The notes under the pieces were generated by a model, which searched no databases, was not told where the DNA came from, and worked only from the letters and a program-made list of their open reading frames with translations. Shown here piece by piece: positions 35,629-44,637 of a DNA stretch of 64,000 bases. The stretch is from positions 1 to 64,000 of the forward strand of contig NZ_PSNX01000013.1 of assembly GCF_002930615.1 (NCBI RefSeq), written 5' to 3'. Position numbers and translations under genes: made by a program. Numbering within the stretch: the stretch's first letter is position 1; every line of letters begins with the position of its first letter. Origin of the DNA: Caldimonas caldifontis. Its GTDB lineage: Bacteria > Pseudomonadota > Gammaproteobacteria > Burkholderiales > Burkholderiaceae_C.

Positions 35629-36975
35629 TCACTTCGTGTAGCCCCAGGCCTTCAGGCGGCTGGCGGAGTATTGGGCGGCCTGCCCCTGGGCGCCCAGGCG
35701 CAGGAAGGCGTTGTACTGGCGTGCGGCCGCTTCGCGCTCGCCCATACCCTCCAGGGCGACACCGCGCAGGAAGGTCACGCCCGGGTCGCCAGGCAGCATG
35801 CGGTCAAAGGCCAGCAGGTCGGCATGGGCACGGGCGGGTTCACCATCGGCCAGGGCCAGCACGCCCGCGAGCTTGCGCGCCTGGGCTTCCTGGGGGTAGA
35901 TGGTCTTGGCAGCGTCGGCGTAGCGCTGCGCATCGCGTGTGCGACCCTGGGCCTGCAGGCACTGGGCCATGCGCAGGTTGGCCGCATAGTCCTGCGGGGT
36001 GAGCTTCAGGGCCTGGGTGAACTGGGTGTTGGCGTCGGCGTAGGCCTTGCGCGCCATGGCGGTCTCACCGTTCTTGCAGGCGTCGATGGTGGGTTTGATG
36101 CGGCGCACGCCGGCGATCGAGTCCATGTAGCGCTCGCGCTGCACGGGGCGTGAGGCGGAGGCACCGTAGCGCTCCTGGGCCAGGCGGCGCGCGGTGTCGC
36201 GGCGCTCGGCGCTCATGGGGTGTGAGGAAAACATGGTCTGCAGCAGGCTCGGCTGGGCCTTTTCCTGATCGACCAGCATCTGGTGCAGATCAGTCATGCC
36301 GCTGGCCGGATAGCCGGCGCGCACCATGTACTCCTGCCCCAGGGCGTCGGCCTCGCGCTCGTTGTCGCGCGAGTAGCTGGCCAGCAGGGCACTGGCACCG
36401 ATCTGGCTGCCCACACCGACGAGGGCGCCCCATTGCGAATTCGAGGCCGCCACGTTCAGCCCCACCACCACCGACTGCGCAATGAGGGCCTGGCCCTGGC
36501 GCTGAGCCGCATGGCGGGCGTTCACATGCCCCATCTCATGGCCCAGCAGTGCGGCCAGCTCGGCTTCGTCGTCCAGCTCGGTGAGGATGCCGCGTGTCAC
36601 GCCCATGGCCCCCGCCGGGAAGGTGTAGGCGTTGACGTAATTGGCGTTGAGCACCCGGTAGGAATATGGCATCTGCGGGCGGTGGGTGTGCTGCTGCAGG
36701 CTGCGCCCCACCGAGACCACGTAGTCATTGACCCCGGCATCCTGGATGGGCCCGAGATCCTGCGAGAACTGGTGGGGCGACATCTGGGCGTCGACCTGGC
36801 GTTCCTGCTCCTCGCTCATCCCCACCACGATGGTTTTGCCGGTGACCGGCGACGTGGCGCATCCTTGCAGCCAAGGCACCATGACCACACTGGTGCTGGC
36901 GCCGAACAGCCACAGGGCGTCGCGCCGGCTCAGTCGGTTGCGCTGGAGGTTGTGTGCCAGGGCCTTGGGATTCAT
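35629..36975 (-). CDS. M48-family Zn metalloprotease lipoprotein with TPR tail
   Basis: A 448-residue BepA/LoiP-type protease. The N-terminus has a twin-arginine-like SRRDALWLFG segment, then a hydrophobic stretch and lipobox LQGC (Cys39), indicating an exported lipoprotein. Zinc motif HEMGH is at 146-150, with a later Glu in NEREADALGQEYM. Residues from about 330 form TPR-like repeats (ANTQFTQALKLTPQDYAANLRMAQ). It probably acts in outer-membrane protein quality control. AAGGAT precedes ATG 36975; the frame is open upstream without conserved content. Confidence 0.92.
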   Translation of the reverse strand: MNPKALAHNLQRNRLSRRDALWLFGASTSVVMVPWLQGCATSPVTGKTIVVGMSEEQERQVDAQMSPHQFSQDLGPIQDAGVNDYVVSVGRSLQQHTHRPQMPYSYRVLNANYVNAYTFPAGAMGVTRGILTELDDEAELAALLGHEMGHVNARHAAQRQGQALIAQSVVVGLNVAASNSQWGALVGVGSQIGASALLASYSRDNEREADALGQEYMVRAGYPASGMTDLHQMLVDQEKAQPSLLQTMFSSHPMSAERRDTARRLAQERYGASASRPVQRERYMDSIAGVRRIKPTIDACKNGETAMARKAYADANTQFTQALKLTPQDYAANLRMAQCLQAQGRTRDAQRYADAAKTIYPQEAQARKLAGVLALADGEPARAHADLLAFDRMLPGDPGVTFLRGVALEGMGEREAAARQYNAFLRLGAQGQAAQYSASRLKAWGYTK

Positions 36976-37050
36976 GGGGCATCCTTTCGGTCGTCGAACG
37001 GAAGCACCCATTGTAGAAAGCCGCCGCGCGGCGCCCGCCCTCGAGGGCAT

Positions 37051-37875
37051 TCAGGCCGTGGCCGAAACGGGAGCAGCCGCCTCGATGCGCGTGGCCAGTT
37101 GTGCGATGGCCTGGGCCGCAGCCGTGCCCGGCAGGGCTTCAAACAGCAGCTGGCGCCGCTGCAGGGCCTCGCGCACGGAGGGGTCGCTGGGAATGTCGCC
37201 CGCCAGCGAGAGCTTCACGGCCTCCCCCTGGGGCGTGGACACGAAACGATCGACCACCTGCTGCAGTTGCTGGGCCACGACCTTGCCGTCGCCCAGCTTG
37301 GCCACCTGGTTGACGGCCAGGTGGAGCAGGCGCCGGCGCTGCTGCGTGGCCAGCACCTTGATGGTGGCATAGGCATCGGTGAGCGAGGTGGGCTCGGGCG
37401 TGGCCACCACCAGCACGTCGTCGGCCAGCGAGATGGCATAGAGCACCACGTCGGAGATGCCGGCGCCAGTGTCCAGCAGCACGTAGTCGTAGCGGGGAAT
37501 GAGCGTGGCCACCACGCGCTGGAGCTGCTCGCGCACCTCGGGGGTGAGGCGCGAGTACTCCACCAGGCCCGAGCCGGCCAGGAGCACCGAGAACCCGCCC
37601 GGGGCCTTCAGCACGGCCTCGTCGAGCGTGGCCTTGCCGGTGAAGACGTCGTGCAAGGTGATCTTGGGGTGCAGGTTGAGCACCACGTCGAGGTTGGCCA
37701 GCCCCAGGTCGGCATCGAGCACGAGCACGCGGTGGCCGCGACGCGCCAGGGCCGCCGCCGTGTTGGCAGACACAAAGGTCTTGCCCACGCCACCCTTGCC
37801 GCTGGTCACAGCCAGCACCCAGGCACGCCGTGTGCCAGGCAGGGGAAGCGACGAAGTGGTGGTGGGGGTGTTCAT
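37051..37875 (-). CDS. MinD/ParA-family ATPase (FlhG/YlxH-like)
   Basis: A 274-residue P-loop ATPase. The deviant Walker A TSGKGGVGKT is at 24-33 (signature Lys27), followed by LVLDADLGLANLDVVLNL and YDYVLLDTGAG. PEPTSLTDAYATIKVLATQ is typical of FlhG/YlxH-like members, which set flagellar number or place polar machinery. No flhF or flagellar genes are nearby. The stop of the diguanylate cyclase gene lies 5 bp upstream of the ATG, so the two are probably translated together. No C-terminal amphipathic MinD helix is obvious. Confidence 0.88.
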   Translation of the reverse strand: MNTPTTTSSLPLPGTRRAWVLAVTSGKGGVGKTFVSANTAAALARRGHRVLVLDADLGLANLDVVLNLHPKITLHDVFTGKATLDEAVLKAPGGFSVLLAGSGLVEYSRLTPEVREQLQRVVATLIPRYDYVLLDTGAGISDVVLYAISLADDVLVVATPEPTSLTDAYATIKVLATQQRRRLLHLAVNQVAKLGDGKVVAQQLQQVVDRFVSTPQGEAVKLSLAGDIPSDPSVREALQRRQLLFEALPGTAAAQAIAQLATRIEAAAPVSATA

Positions 37876-37879
37876 GGGC

Positions 37880-38611
37880 TTACTCAAGGCTGTCGTCCCA
37901 GGTCGTCACGCCGAAGAGCATGCACTTCTCTTCACTGCTGACGCTGCTGACCACCGATTGTTCGAGGCAGACGCGATTGCGGCCCTCGGTTTTGGCGCAG
38001 TAGAGCTGCAGGTCGGCCCGCTCCGTCCACAGCGCAGCCGAGGAGCGCACCCACTGCGGGGCGAAGGCCCCCCCGACACTCACCGTCACATGGATCTCCT
38101 GGCCCGACGGCAGGCGGATGGCATGACCCTCGACGGTGCGGCGGATGCGCTCGGCCACGGCTTCGCCGTAGGCCGGGTGGCAGTTGGGCAGCACCATGGC
38201 GAACTCCTCGCCACCGAAACGCGCCACCGTGTCCATGGGACGCACGCACTCGGCCAGGCGCTGGCCGATGGTCTGGATCACGAGGTCGCCAGCGGCGTGC
38301 CCGTGAGTGTCGTTGACATGCTTGAAGTGATCGATGTCGATCACCAGCAGCAGGGCCGACTCTCCCGTGCGGGCCACACGATCGATTTCGCGCTCGACCA
38401 CCGCCCGGAAGTGGCGGCGGTTGGGCAGGCCGGTCAGGGCGTCGCGCAGGGACAGGTCGCACAGGCCGTCGATGAGCGCCTGCAGCACCGTCTGCACAGG
38501 GGCATCCGACAAGGACGGCAAGGGGTAGCCGGCATGCTGCAGCAAGCTCAGTGCCTGCTCCAGCTTGAGCTCATGCAGGGCAGGCAAGGAGGTGACAGCG
38601 GTGGATTGCAC
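37880..38611 (-). CDS. Diguanylate cyclase (GGDEF domain)
   Basis: A 243-residue soluble protein. The catalytic motif is GGEEF at 133-137, with SLRDALTGLPNRRHF (54-68) and IDIDHFKHVNDTHGH before it. An inhibitory I-site RPMD lies at 124-127, five residues before the active site, so product feedback is expected. The N-terminal 50 residues form a short helical segment and no membrane or PAS sensor is present. GTG start with AAGG 9 bp upstream. It synthesises cyclic di-GMP and is coupled to the MinD-like ATPase. Confidence 0.93.
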   Translation of the reverse strand: MQSTAVTSLPALHELKLEQALSLLQHAGYPLPSLSDAPVQTVLQALIDGLCDLSLRDALTGLPNRRHFRAVVEREIDRVARTGESALLLVIDIDHFKHVNDTHGHAAGDLVIQTIGQRLAECVRPMDTVARFGGEEFAMVLPNCHPAYGEAVAERIRRTVEGHAIRLPSGQEIHVTVSVGGAFAPQWVRSSAALWTERADLQLYCAKTEGRNRVCLEQSVVSSVSSEEKCMLFGVTTWDDSLE

Positions 38612-38743
38612 AGCGTGAGGGCCTTGGGATGGCGTCCAGTCTAGCAGCGCGACCCAGGGCCGGATGCTGCCGAAGTGGCCGCAGATTCACTGGCATATCG
38701 GCCGACACGCCGACGACTTGAGCCCTGCCGATCGTGCTGACGA

Positions 38744-41272
38744 TCAGGTGGACGCCTTGCGCAGGGTCTCCACCACGGGGCGGCGCAGGACCTCCCGCAG
38801 CCCCCACCAGCCGGCCGCCAGGGCCAGGGCCGCGCCGGCCAGGGTTCCGGCGAGCGGCACCCAGGGCGAGGGCCCCCAGCTGAACTCGAAGGCGTAGCGC
38901 GCCAGCACCCAGCCCACGGCGATGGCCGCACCCGCCGCCAGCAGCCCCGCCAGGGCCCCCACGCCCAGCAGCTCGGCGCGCTGCACCCGCTCGAGCAGGC
39001 GCCGGCCCGCCCCCATGGCGCGCATCACCGCGAATTCGCGCTCACGGGCCTCGCGGGTGGCCGTCACGGCCGCAAAAAGCACCACCAGGCCCGCCGCCAG
39101 CGTGAATCCGAAGAGGAACTCGACCGCCCGGATCACCTGGTCCAGCACCCGCTGCACCTGGGCGATCGAGGCCGAGACATCGACGTTCGTGATGTTGGGG
39201 AAGTCGCGGCTGAGGCTGTTGTCGAAACCGGCCTCGTCAGGCGCTCGGAAGGCCGCGATGTAGGTGGTGGGCAGATCGTCCATCCGGCTTTGCGGGAACA
39301 TCGCGAAGAAGTTGACGCGCATCGAGGCCCAGTCCACCTTGCGCACGCTGGTGATGCGCGCCGGCACGATGATCCCGGCGATGTCAAAGCCCAGCGTGTC
39401 GCCCATCTTCAGCCCCAGCCGCTGGGCAATTCCTTCCTCGATGCTGATGGCGCCCTCCTCCTCCGGCACCCAGCGCCCTTGCACGAGTTCGTTGTGTGAC
39501 GGCAGCTCGGCCGCGTGGCTCAGGTTGAATTCCCGGTCCACCAGACGGCGTGCCCGCTCGTCGGTGTAGCGGTCGGGGTCGACCGCCTCGCCGTTGATCG
39601 TGACCAGACGGCCCCGTACCATGGGATACCAGTCGTAGCCGCTCACGCCCGCCTGTGAGAGCCGCTCGCGGAAGGGCTCGGCCTGCTCGGGCTGGATGTT
39701 GATGACGAAGCGGTTCGGTGCATCGGGCGGCGTCGCCTGGCGCCAGCTGGAGATCAGGTCGGTGCGCAGCAGCACCAGCAGCACCAGCGCCAGCAGGCCC
39801 ACGGCCAGGGCCGAGACCTGCAGCACGGCAAAGCCAGGGCGCGCCGCCACCTGGCGGGTGGCCAGCAGCAGCCAGCGCGGCGCCCCCACTTCGGAGACCG
39901 TGCGCCGCAGCACCTGCACCGCCAGCCAGCCCATCAGGGCGAACAGCGAGATGGCGGCGGCAAAGCCCCCCACCACGATCAGGCCCAGGCGCAACTCGCT
40001 GGACGCCGCCACCAGCAAGCCGGCAAAGCCCAGTGCGCCAGCCGACAGCACAGCCAGCGAAGCCGGCTTGAGTTCGCCGACGTCCCGGCGGATCACGCGC
40101 AGCGGCGGCACCTGGGCCAGCTGCAGCACCGGCGGCAGCCCGAAGCCAAAAAGCAGGGTCAGGCCCACCCCCAGTCCGAACACCGCCGGCCACGGCCCCG
40201 GCGCGGGCAGCGTGGCCTCGACCAGCCCGGCCAGCAAGGCAACGAAGACATGGTGCACGGCATAGCCCAGCACCACGCCCAAGGTGCTGGCCAGCAGGCC
40301 CACGAAGGCGAACTCCAGGGCGTAGCTGCCCGCAATGGTGCGCTGCGACAGGCCCAGCACACGCAACATGGCGCAGTCATCCAGATGGCGGGAGGCGAAG
40401 TCGCGCGCGGCGATGCCGACCGCCACCGCCGCCAGCAGCGCGGCCAGCAGCGCCACCAGGTTCAGGAAGCGCTCGGCGCGGTCGAGCGTCTGGCGCATCT
40501 CCGGGCTGCCGCTCTCCAGCGACTCCAGGCGCACCCCCCGCAGGCCGGCCGAGTGGATATGGGCATCGGCCCAGGCCAGGTAGCGCCCCACCTCGGCCTC
40601 ACGCCCGGCGGGCGCGGCCACGGCCAGGCGATAGGTCACCCGGCTGGCGGGCTGGATCAGCGCCGTGGCCGCCAGGTCGGCCTCGTTGAGCATCACCCTC
40701 GGGGCAAAGGCCATGAAGCCGGCCCCGCGATCGGGTTCGAGCGTGATGACCCGGCTGATGCGCAGGCCGGCATCTCCGAGCATCAGCTCATCACCCACCC
40801 GCAGCTGCAGGGCATCGAGCAAGGCGGCATCCACCCAGACACTGCCCGGCTCGGGGATGCCGCCGGCCGGTTCGTCCCCAGCGCCCGGCTGCCGGGTCAC
40901 GCGGACCTGCCCCCGCAGGGGATAGCCTTCGCTCACGGCCTTCACGGAGGCCAGCCGCGTGGCCCCCCCTTGCGCGTCGGGCGCACGCGCCATGCTGGGG
41001 AAGGCCACCGTGTGGGCCTGCTCCAGCCCCTGCGCCCGGGCCTGCTCGATGAAGGCGGCGGGCGTGGGCTGATCGCTCGCGACAATGGCGTCGCCCCCCA
41101 GGAGCTGGGCGGCGTCGCGGTTCAGGCCGTTCTTGAGGCGATCGGCGAAGAATCCCACGGCGGTGAGCGCGGCCACCGCCAGCATCACGGCCACGACCAG
41201 CAGGCGCAACTCACCGGCACGGAAATCGCGCAGGGTCTGGCGGAGTGCAAGGGACAGGACGTTTCGCGACAT
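38744..41272 (-). CDS. FtsX-like ABC permease (YbbP family)
   Basis: An 842-residue inner-membrane protein. One N-terminal helix (LRLLVVAVMLAVAALTAVGFF) is followed by a MacB-like periplasmic domain, then FtsX permease blocks near residues 265-430 and 720-842 (LFGFTLAAGLVVLFAAVTATREAREREFAVMRAMGA). This matches the YbbP type, normally paired with a YbbA ATPase; no ATPase gene is adjacent. The exported substrate is unknown, with lipid or lipoprotein handling suspected for the family. Divergent from the LigB-type dioxygenase. Confidence 0.88.
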   Translation of the reverse strand: MSRNVLSLALRQTLRDFRAGELRLLVVAVMLAVAALTAVGFFADRLKNGLNRDAAQLLGGDAIVASDQPTPAAFIEQARAQGLEQAHTVAFPSMARAPDAQGGATRLASVKAVSEGYPLRGQVRVTRQPGAGDEPAGGIPEPGSVWVDAALLDALQLRVGDELMLGDAGLRISRVITLEPDRGAGFMAFAPRVMLNEADLAATALIQPASRVTYRLAVAAPAGREAEVGRYLAWADAHIHSAGLRGVRLESLESGSPEMRQTLDRAERFLNLVALLAALLAAVAVGIAARDFASRHLDDCAMLRVLGLSQRTIAGSYALEFAFVGLLASTLGVVLGYAVHHVFVALLAGLVEATLPAPGPWPAVFGLGVGLTLLFGFGLPPVLQLAQVPPLRVIRRDVGELKPASLAVLSAGALGFAGLLVAASSELRLGLIVVGGFAAAISLFALMGWLAVQVLRRTVSEVGAPRWLLLATRQVAARPGFAVLQVSALAVGLLALVLLVLLRTDLISSWRQATPPDAPNRFVINIQPEQAEPFRERLSQAGVSGYDWYPMVRGRLVTINGEAVDPDRYTDERARRLVDREFNLSHAAELPSHNELVQGRWVPEEEGAISIEEGIAQRLGLKMGDTLGFDIAGIIVPARITSVRKVDWASMRVNFFAMFPQSRMDDLPTTYIAAFRAPDEAGFDNSLSRDFPNITNVDVSASIAQVQRVLDQVIRAVEFLFGFTLAAGLVVLFAAVTATREAREREFAVMRAMGAGRRLLERVQRAELLGVGALAGLLAAGAAIAVGWVLARYAFEFSWGPSPWVPLAGTLAGAALALAAGWWGLREVLRRPVVETLRKAST

Positions 41273-41420
41273 GGGATTTCCGGGTCAGTGACAGCGGCAA
41301 CGATAGCCGAGCCACCGCCCTCTCGCGGGCCTGGGGTCTTGTCAGGCGATGAACGGTTCTGAACGCAGCCATCAAGTGCCTGCAACCCCGGCGGTCCCGA
41401 CCCATGGTCCACTGGATGCC

Positions 41421-42263
41421 ATGATGTCCACCGCCCTGCCCCCGCTCTTCCTGTCCCATGGCTCGCCGCTGATTGCGCTGGAGCCCGGGGACACCGGCGC
41501 CTTCTTCCGACGCCTGGGCCCGGCGATCGAGCGGGCCTTCGGCCGTCCTCGCGCCATCCTGGCGGTTTCGGCCCACACGACCACGCGCGAGCCCGTGCTG
41601 CTGGCCGCCTCCCGGCACGAAACCATCCATGACTTCGGCGGTTTCCCGCAGGCGCTGTACGAGATGCGCTACGACGCGCCGGGCGACCCCGGGTTGGCGC
41701 AGGCCGTCTCTGCTCGCCTTGGCGCTGCCGGCATTGGCCACCATGTGCTGGCTGAAGGGGGGCTCGACCATGGCATCTGGACGCCGCTGGTCCATGCCTG
41801 GCCCGCGGCCGACATCCCCATCGTGCCGCTCTCACTGGTGCCCTTTGCCGCGCCGGCCGAGCACTTCGCCATCGGAGAAGCTCTGGCACCGCTGGCCGAG
41901 GACGGCGTGCTGATCCTGGGCACCGGCAGCATCACGCACAACCTGCGCCTGGCACTGGGCAGCGGCCGCCTCGACGGCCTGCCCGAAACGCCCGAGAGCG
42001 CCGCCTTCCGGCAGTGGGTGTGGGAACGCAGCACCGCGCGCGACTGGCCGGCGCTGCTCGACTACCGGCGGCTGGCGCCACATGCCGCGCTGATGCATCC
42101 CACCGACGAACACTGGCTGCCCTTCTATGCCCCGGCGGGCGCCGGCGGCCGCGACGCGGTGCCGGTGCGCCTGCACGCGGGCGTGACCTATGGCTGCCTG
42201 GGCATGGATGCCTATGCCTTCGGGCCCCGGGCCACGGCGCTGGCCGAGGCCCTGGCCGGCTGA
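41421..42263 (+). CDS. Class III extradiol ring-cleavage dioxygenase family (YgiD-like)
   Basis: A 280-residue LigB-superfamily protein, similar to 4,5-DOPA dioxygenase YgiD. Metal-ligand regions are LFLSHGSP, VSAHTTTREPVLLAASRH, EGGLDHGIWTPL and GTGSITHNLR. ATG at 41421 is chosen because MMSTALPPLFLSHGSP is the conserved start; an upstream ATG at 41349 would add 24 residues. Family members are Zn or Fe dioxygenases and the natural substrate is often unknown. Its stop abuts the stop of the convergent BMP gene. Confidence 0.85.
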   Translation: MMSTALPPLFLSHGSPLIALEPGDTGAFFRRLGPAIERAFGRPRAILAVSAHTTTREPVLLAASRHETIHDFGGFPQALYEMRYDAPGDPGLAQAVSARLGAAGIGHHVLAEGGLDHGIWTPLVHAWPAADIPIVPLSLVPFAAPAEHFAIGEALAPLAEDGVLILGTGSITHNLRLALGSGRLDGLPETPESAAFRQWVWERSTARDWPALLDYRRLAPHAALMHPTDEHWLPFYAPAGAGGRDAVPVRLHAGVTYGCLGMDAYAFGPRATALAEALAG

Positions 42264-43373
42264 TCAGCGCCCGGGCAGCTGGCCCACCACGCCTTCGACG
42301 TAGTAGTCCATGGCCGCGATGCGGCGGTCGTCCATCGGGCCGCCCTCATGGCGCACCCGGCCCTGGTTGTCGACGATGCGGCCGGCAAAGGGATGGAAGC
42401 GGCCCTCTTCGATGGCTTGCCGACGCTCGCGCACGAGTTTGGCCACGTCCGCCGGGATCTCCGGGTGCAGGGGTGCGAGGTCGATGAAGCCGTCCTTCAA
42501 GCCGCCCCAGGCCGGTGTGGGTGTCCAGCGCCCGTCCAGCATCGCCTGGGCCACCCGGGTGTAGTAGCCCCCCCAGTGGTGGGTGACGGCCGTGAGCTGG
42601 CGCTTCGGGGCGAAGCGGCGCATGTCGCTCTGGTAGCCGATGAACCAGCGCCCTTCGGCCTCGACCGTCTGGGCCACCGCGGTCGAGCCGCTGTGGTTGG
42701 TGATCACGTCGGCGCCCTGGCGCATCAGCGTGAGCGCCGCTTCGCGCTCGCGCGCCGGGTCGAACCAGGCGTTGAGCCAGATCACCCGCAACTGCGCCTG
42801 TGGGTTGGCCTCGCGCAGCCCGCGGGCAAAGGCGTTGATGCCCTGCACCACCTCCGGCACGGGGAAGCCCGCCACATAGCCCGCCGTGCCGCTGCGCGTC
42901 ATGCGCCCGGCGATCAGCCCGGCAAGGTAGCGGCCTTCGTAGTAGCGCGCGTTGTAGGTGTTGAGGTTGGCCGCGGTCTTGTAGCCGCCGGCATGCTCGA
43001 AGGCCACCTGAGGGAAGTCGGCCGCCACCTTGAGCGCCGGCTCGAGGTAGCCGAAGCTGCTGGCAATGATGAGGCGGTTGCCCTGGGCGGCCAGGTCGCG
43101 CATCACGCGCTCGGAATCGGCCCCCTCGGCCACGTTCTCGACGAAGGTGGTCTGCACCTTCGACCCCAGGTTCTTTTCCAGTTCGAGCCGGCCCTGGTTG
43201 TGCTGGTAGGTCCAGCCCGCTTCGCCCACCGGGCTCACGAAGACAAAACCCACCTTCAGCGGCGCGGGGGCGGCCGGCAGCGGCTTGGGTGGAGGGGTCT
43301 GGGCCGACAGGCCGCTGGCGAAGGCAAACGCAAAAGCTGCGGCCACGGCCGCGCGCTTGAGGTTTTTGTACAT
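42264..43373 (-). CDS. BMP-family substrate-binding protein (second receptor)
   Basis: A 369-residue periplasmic protein with a type I signal peptide (AAFAFAFASGLSAQ). The BMP/PnrA fold is clear: KVGFVFVSPVGEAGWTYQHN, VENVAEGADSERVMRDLAAQ, FEHAGGYKTAANLNTYNARY and GADVITNHSGSTAV. The family binds purine nucleosides or bases. It is a paralogue of the lipoprotein at 47431-48579 but has no permease or ATPase of its own beside it. It lies 61 bp downstream of the adenine deaminase gene, so it may feed the same ABC transporter with a different purine. Confidence 0.9.
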   Translation of the reverse strand: MYKNLKRAAVAAAFAFAFASGLSAQTPPPKPLPAAPAPLKVGFVFVSPVGEAGWTYQHNQGRLELEKNLGSKVQTTFVENVAEGADSERVMRDLAAQGNRLIIASSFGYLEPALKVAADFPQVAFEHAGGYKTAANLNTYNARYYEGRYLAGLIAGRMTRSGTAGYVAGFPVPEVVQGINAFARGLREANPQAQLRVIWLNAWFDPAREREAALTLMRQGADVITNHSGSTAVAQTVEAEGRWFIGYQSDMRRFAPKRQLTAVTHHWGGYYTRVAQAMLDGRWTPTPAWGGLKDGFIDLAPLHPEIPADVAKLVRERRQAIEEGRFHPFAGRIVDNQGRVRHEGGPMDDRRIAAMDYYVEGVVGQLPGR

Positions 43374-43434
43374 GGTGTTCCTCTACATGGCCCCGAGGCA
43401 GGCGCGTGGCCTCCTGGGGCGCAGAGGCACGCGT

Positions 43435-44478
43435 TCAGTGAAAGCTTGCGAAGTGGGCGTCGAGCTGCTCGATCCAGCGCGCCTTGGCCGAGGCCTGCGC
43501 AAAGCTGGCCTCGATGCTGTTGCGTGCCAGCGTGTAGGCCTGGGGCGCCTGCAATGCAGGCAGCGCGGCAAAGGTCTCGACGAAGTTCTGGTGGAGGTAG
43601 CCGCCGAAATAGGCCGGGTCGTCGGAATTGACGGTGGCCACCAGACCCGACGCCAGCAATTGTCCCAGATTGTGGTCCGACAGGCGGTCGAACACCCGCA
43701 GCTTGACGTTGGACAGAGGGCACACCGTGAGCGGCACCCGGTCGCGCGCCAGGCGTTGCACCAGATTGGCATCTTCCAGCGCCCGCACACCGTGGTCGAT
43801 GCGTTCGACCTTCAGCACATCGAGGGCACTCCACACATAGGCCGGCGGGCCCTCCTCGCCCGCATGGGCCACCAGGCGCAGGCCGAGTTCCCGGCAGCGG
43901 GCAAAGACCTTGGCGAACTTCTCGGGCGGATGGCCCCGTTCGCTGCTGTCCAGCCCCACGCCCACGAAGTGGTCCCGCCACGGCAGGGCCTCTTCCAGCG
44001 TTTCGAAGGCGGCCTCCTCGCTGAGGTGGCGCAGGAAGCACAGGATGAGGGCGCTGCTCAGGCCCAGTTCACGCTGTGCCGTCTCGCGCGCGCGGGTCAG
44101 GCCGCGGATCACGGTCTCGAACGGCACCCCTCGGTCGGTGTGGGTCTGCGGGTCGAAGAAGAGCTCGGCGTGCACCACCCCGTCAGCCACGGCCCGGCGG
44201 AAATAAGCCATGGCCATGTCGAAGAAGTCGGCTTCTGTTTGCAGCACGCTGGCACCGGCGTAATAGATATCGAGGAAGCTCTGCAGGTCAGTGAAGGCAT
44301 AAGCGCGGCGCAGACCGTCCACGTCGGGGTAGGCCAGCGCCACGCCATTACGGCGCGCCAGCTCGAAGATGAGCTCGGGCTCCAGCGAGCCTTCGATGTG
44401 GATGTGCAGCTCGGTCTTGGGCATGGTGCGCAGCAGCTCGGCCAGTGCATCGGGGGGCAGGGTGAGGTCGGTTCGCAT
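43435..44478 (-). CDS. Adenine/adenosine deaminase, probably adenine deaminase
   Basis: A 347-residue zinc aminohydrolase. Metal ligands are His25 and His27 in ELHIHIEG, a later His in [10 protein letters not shown], and Asp in [40 protein letters not shown] and [12 protein letters not shown] match the subgroup shown in Pseudomonas to deaminate adenine rather than adenosine. It would make hypoxanthine for xanthine dehydrogenase encoded in this locus. The open frame runs 1.7 kb further upstream, but ATG 44478 gives the family length and the rest is antisense to the esterase. Confidence 0.9.
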   Translation of the reverse strand: MRTDLTLPPDALAELLRTMPKTELHIHIEGSLEPELIFELARRNGVALAYPDVDGLRRAYAFTDLQSFLDIYYAGASVLQTEADFFDMAMAYFRRAVADGVVHAELFFDPQTHTDRGVPFETVIRGLTRARETAQRELGLSSALILCFLRHLSEEAAFETLEEALPWRDHFVGVGLDSSERGHPPEKFAKVFARCRELGLRLVAHAGEEGPPAYVWSALDVLKVERIDHGVRALEDANLVQRLARDRVPLTVCPLSNVKLRVFDRLSDHNLGQLLASGLVATVNSDDPAYFGGYLHQNFVETFAALPALQAPQAYTLARNSIEASFAQASAKARWIEQLDAHFASFH

Positions 44479-44512
44479 GGAAAGAACTCCGCAAGATCGA
44501 TGTCCCAACTGT

Positions 44513-44563
44513 CGCACGGGTGACGCCCCTGGTGCGGGTTCATCCCGCCGCACGGGTGACACC
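44513..44563. repeat. Direct repeat in the deaminase-esterase divergent region
   Basis: CGCACGGGTGAC(G/A)CC occurs at 44513-44527 and 44549-44563, matching at 14 of 15 positions with a 36-bp period. The region lies between two divergent start codons (44478 and 44638), so it may be a paired regulator site. Confidence 0.45.
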
Positions 44564-44637
44564 TCGTCAAAGGGTGGCAGTGGAATGATGCCAGCAAGCC
44601 TCGACGGGGCTGCACGACAACGATCCAGGAGACCGCC

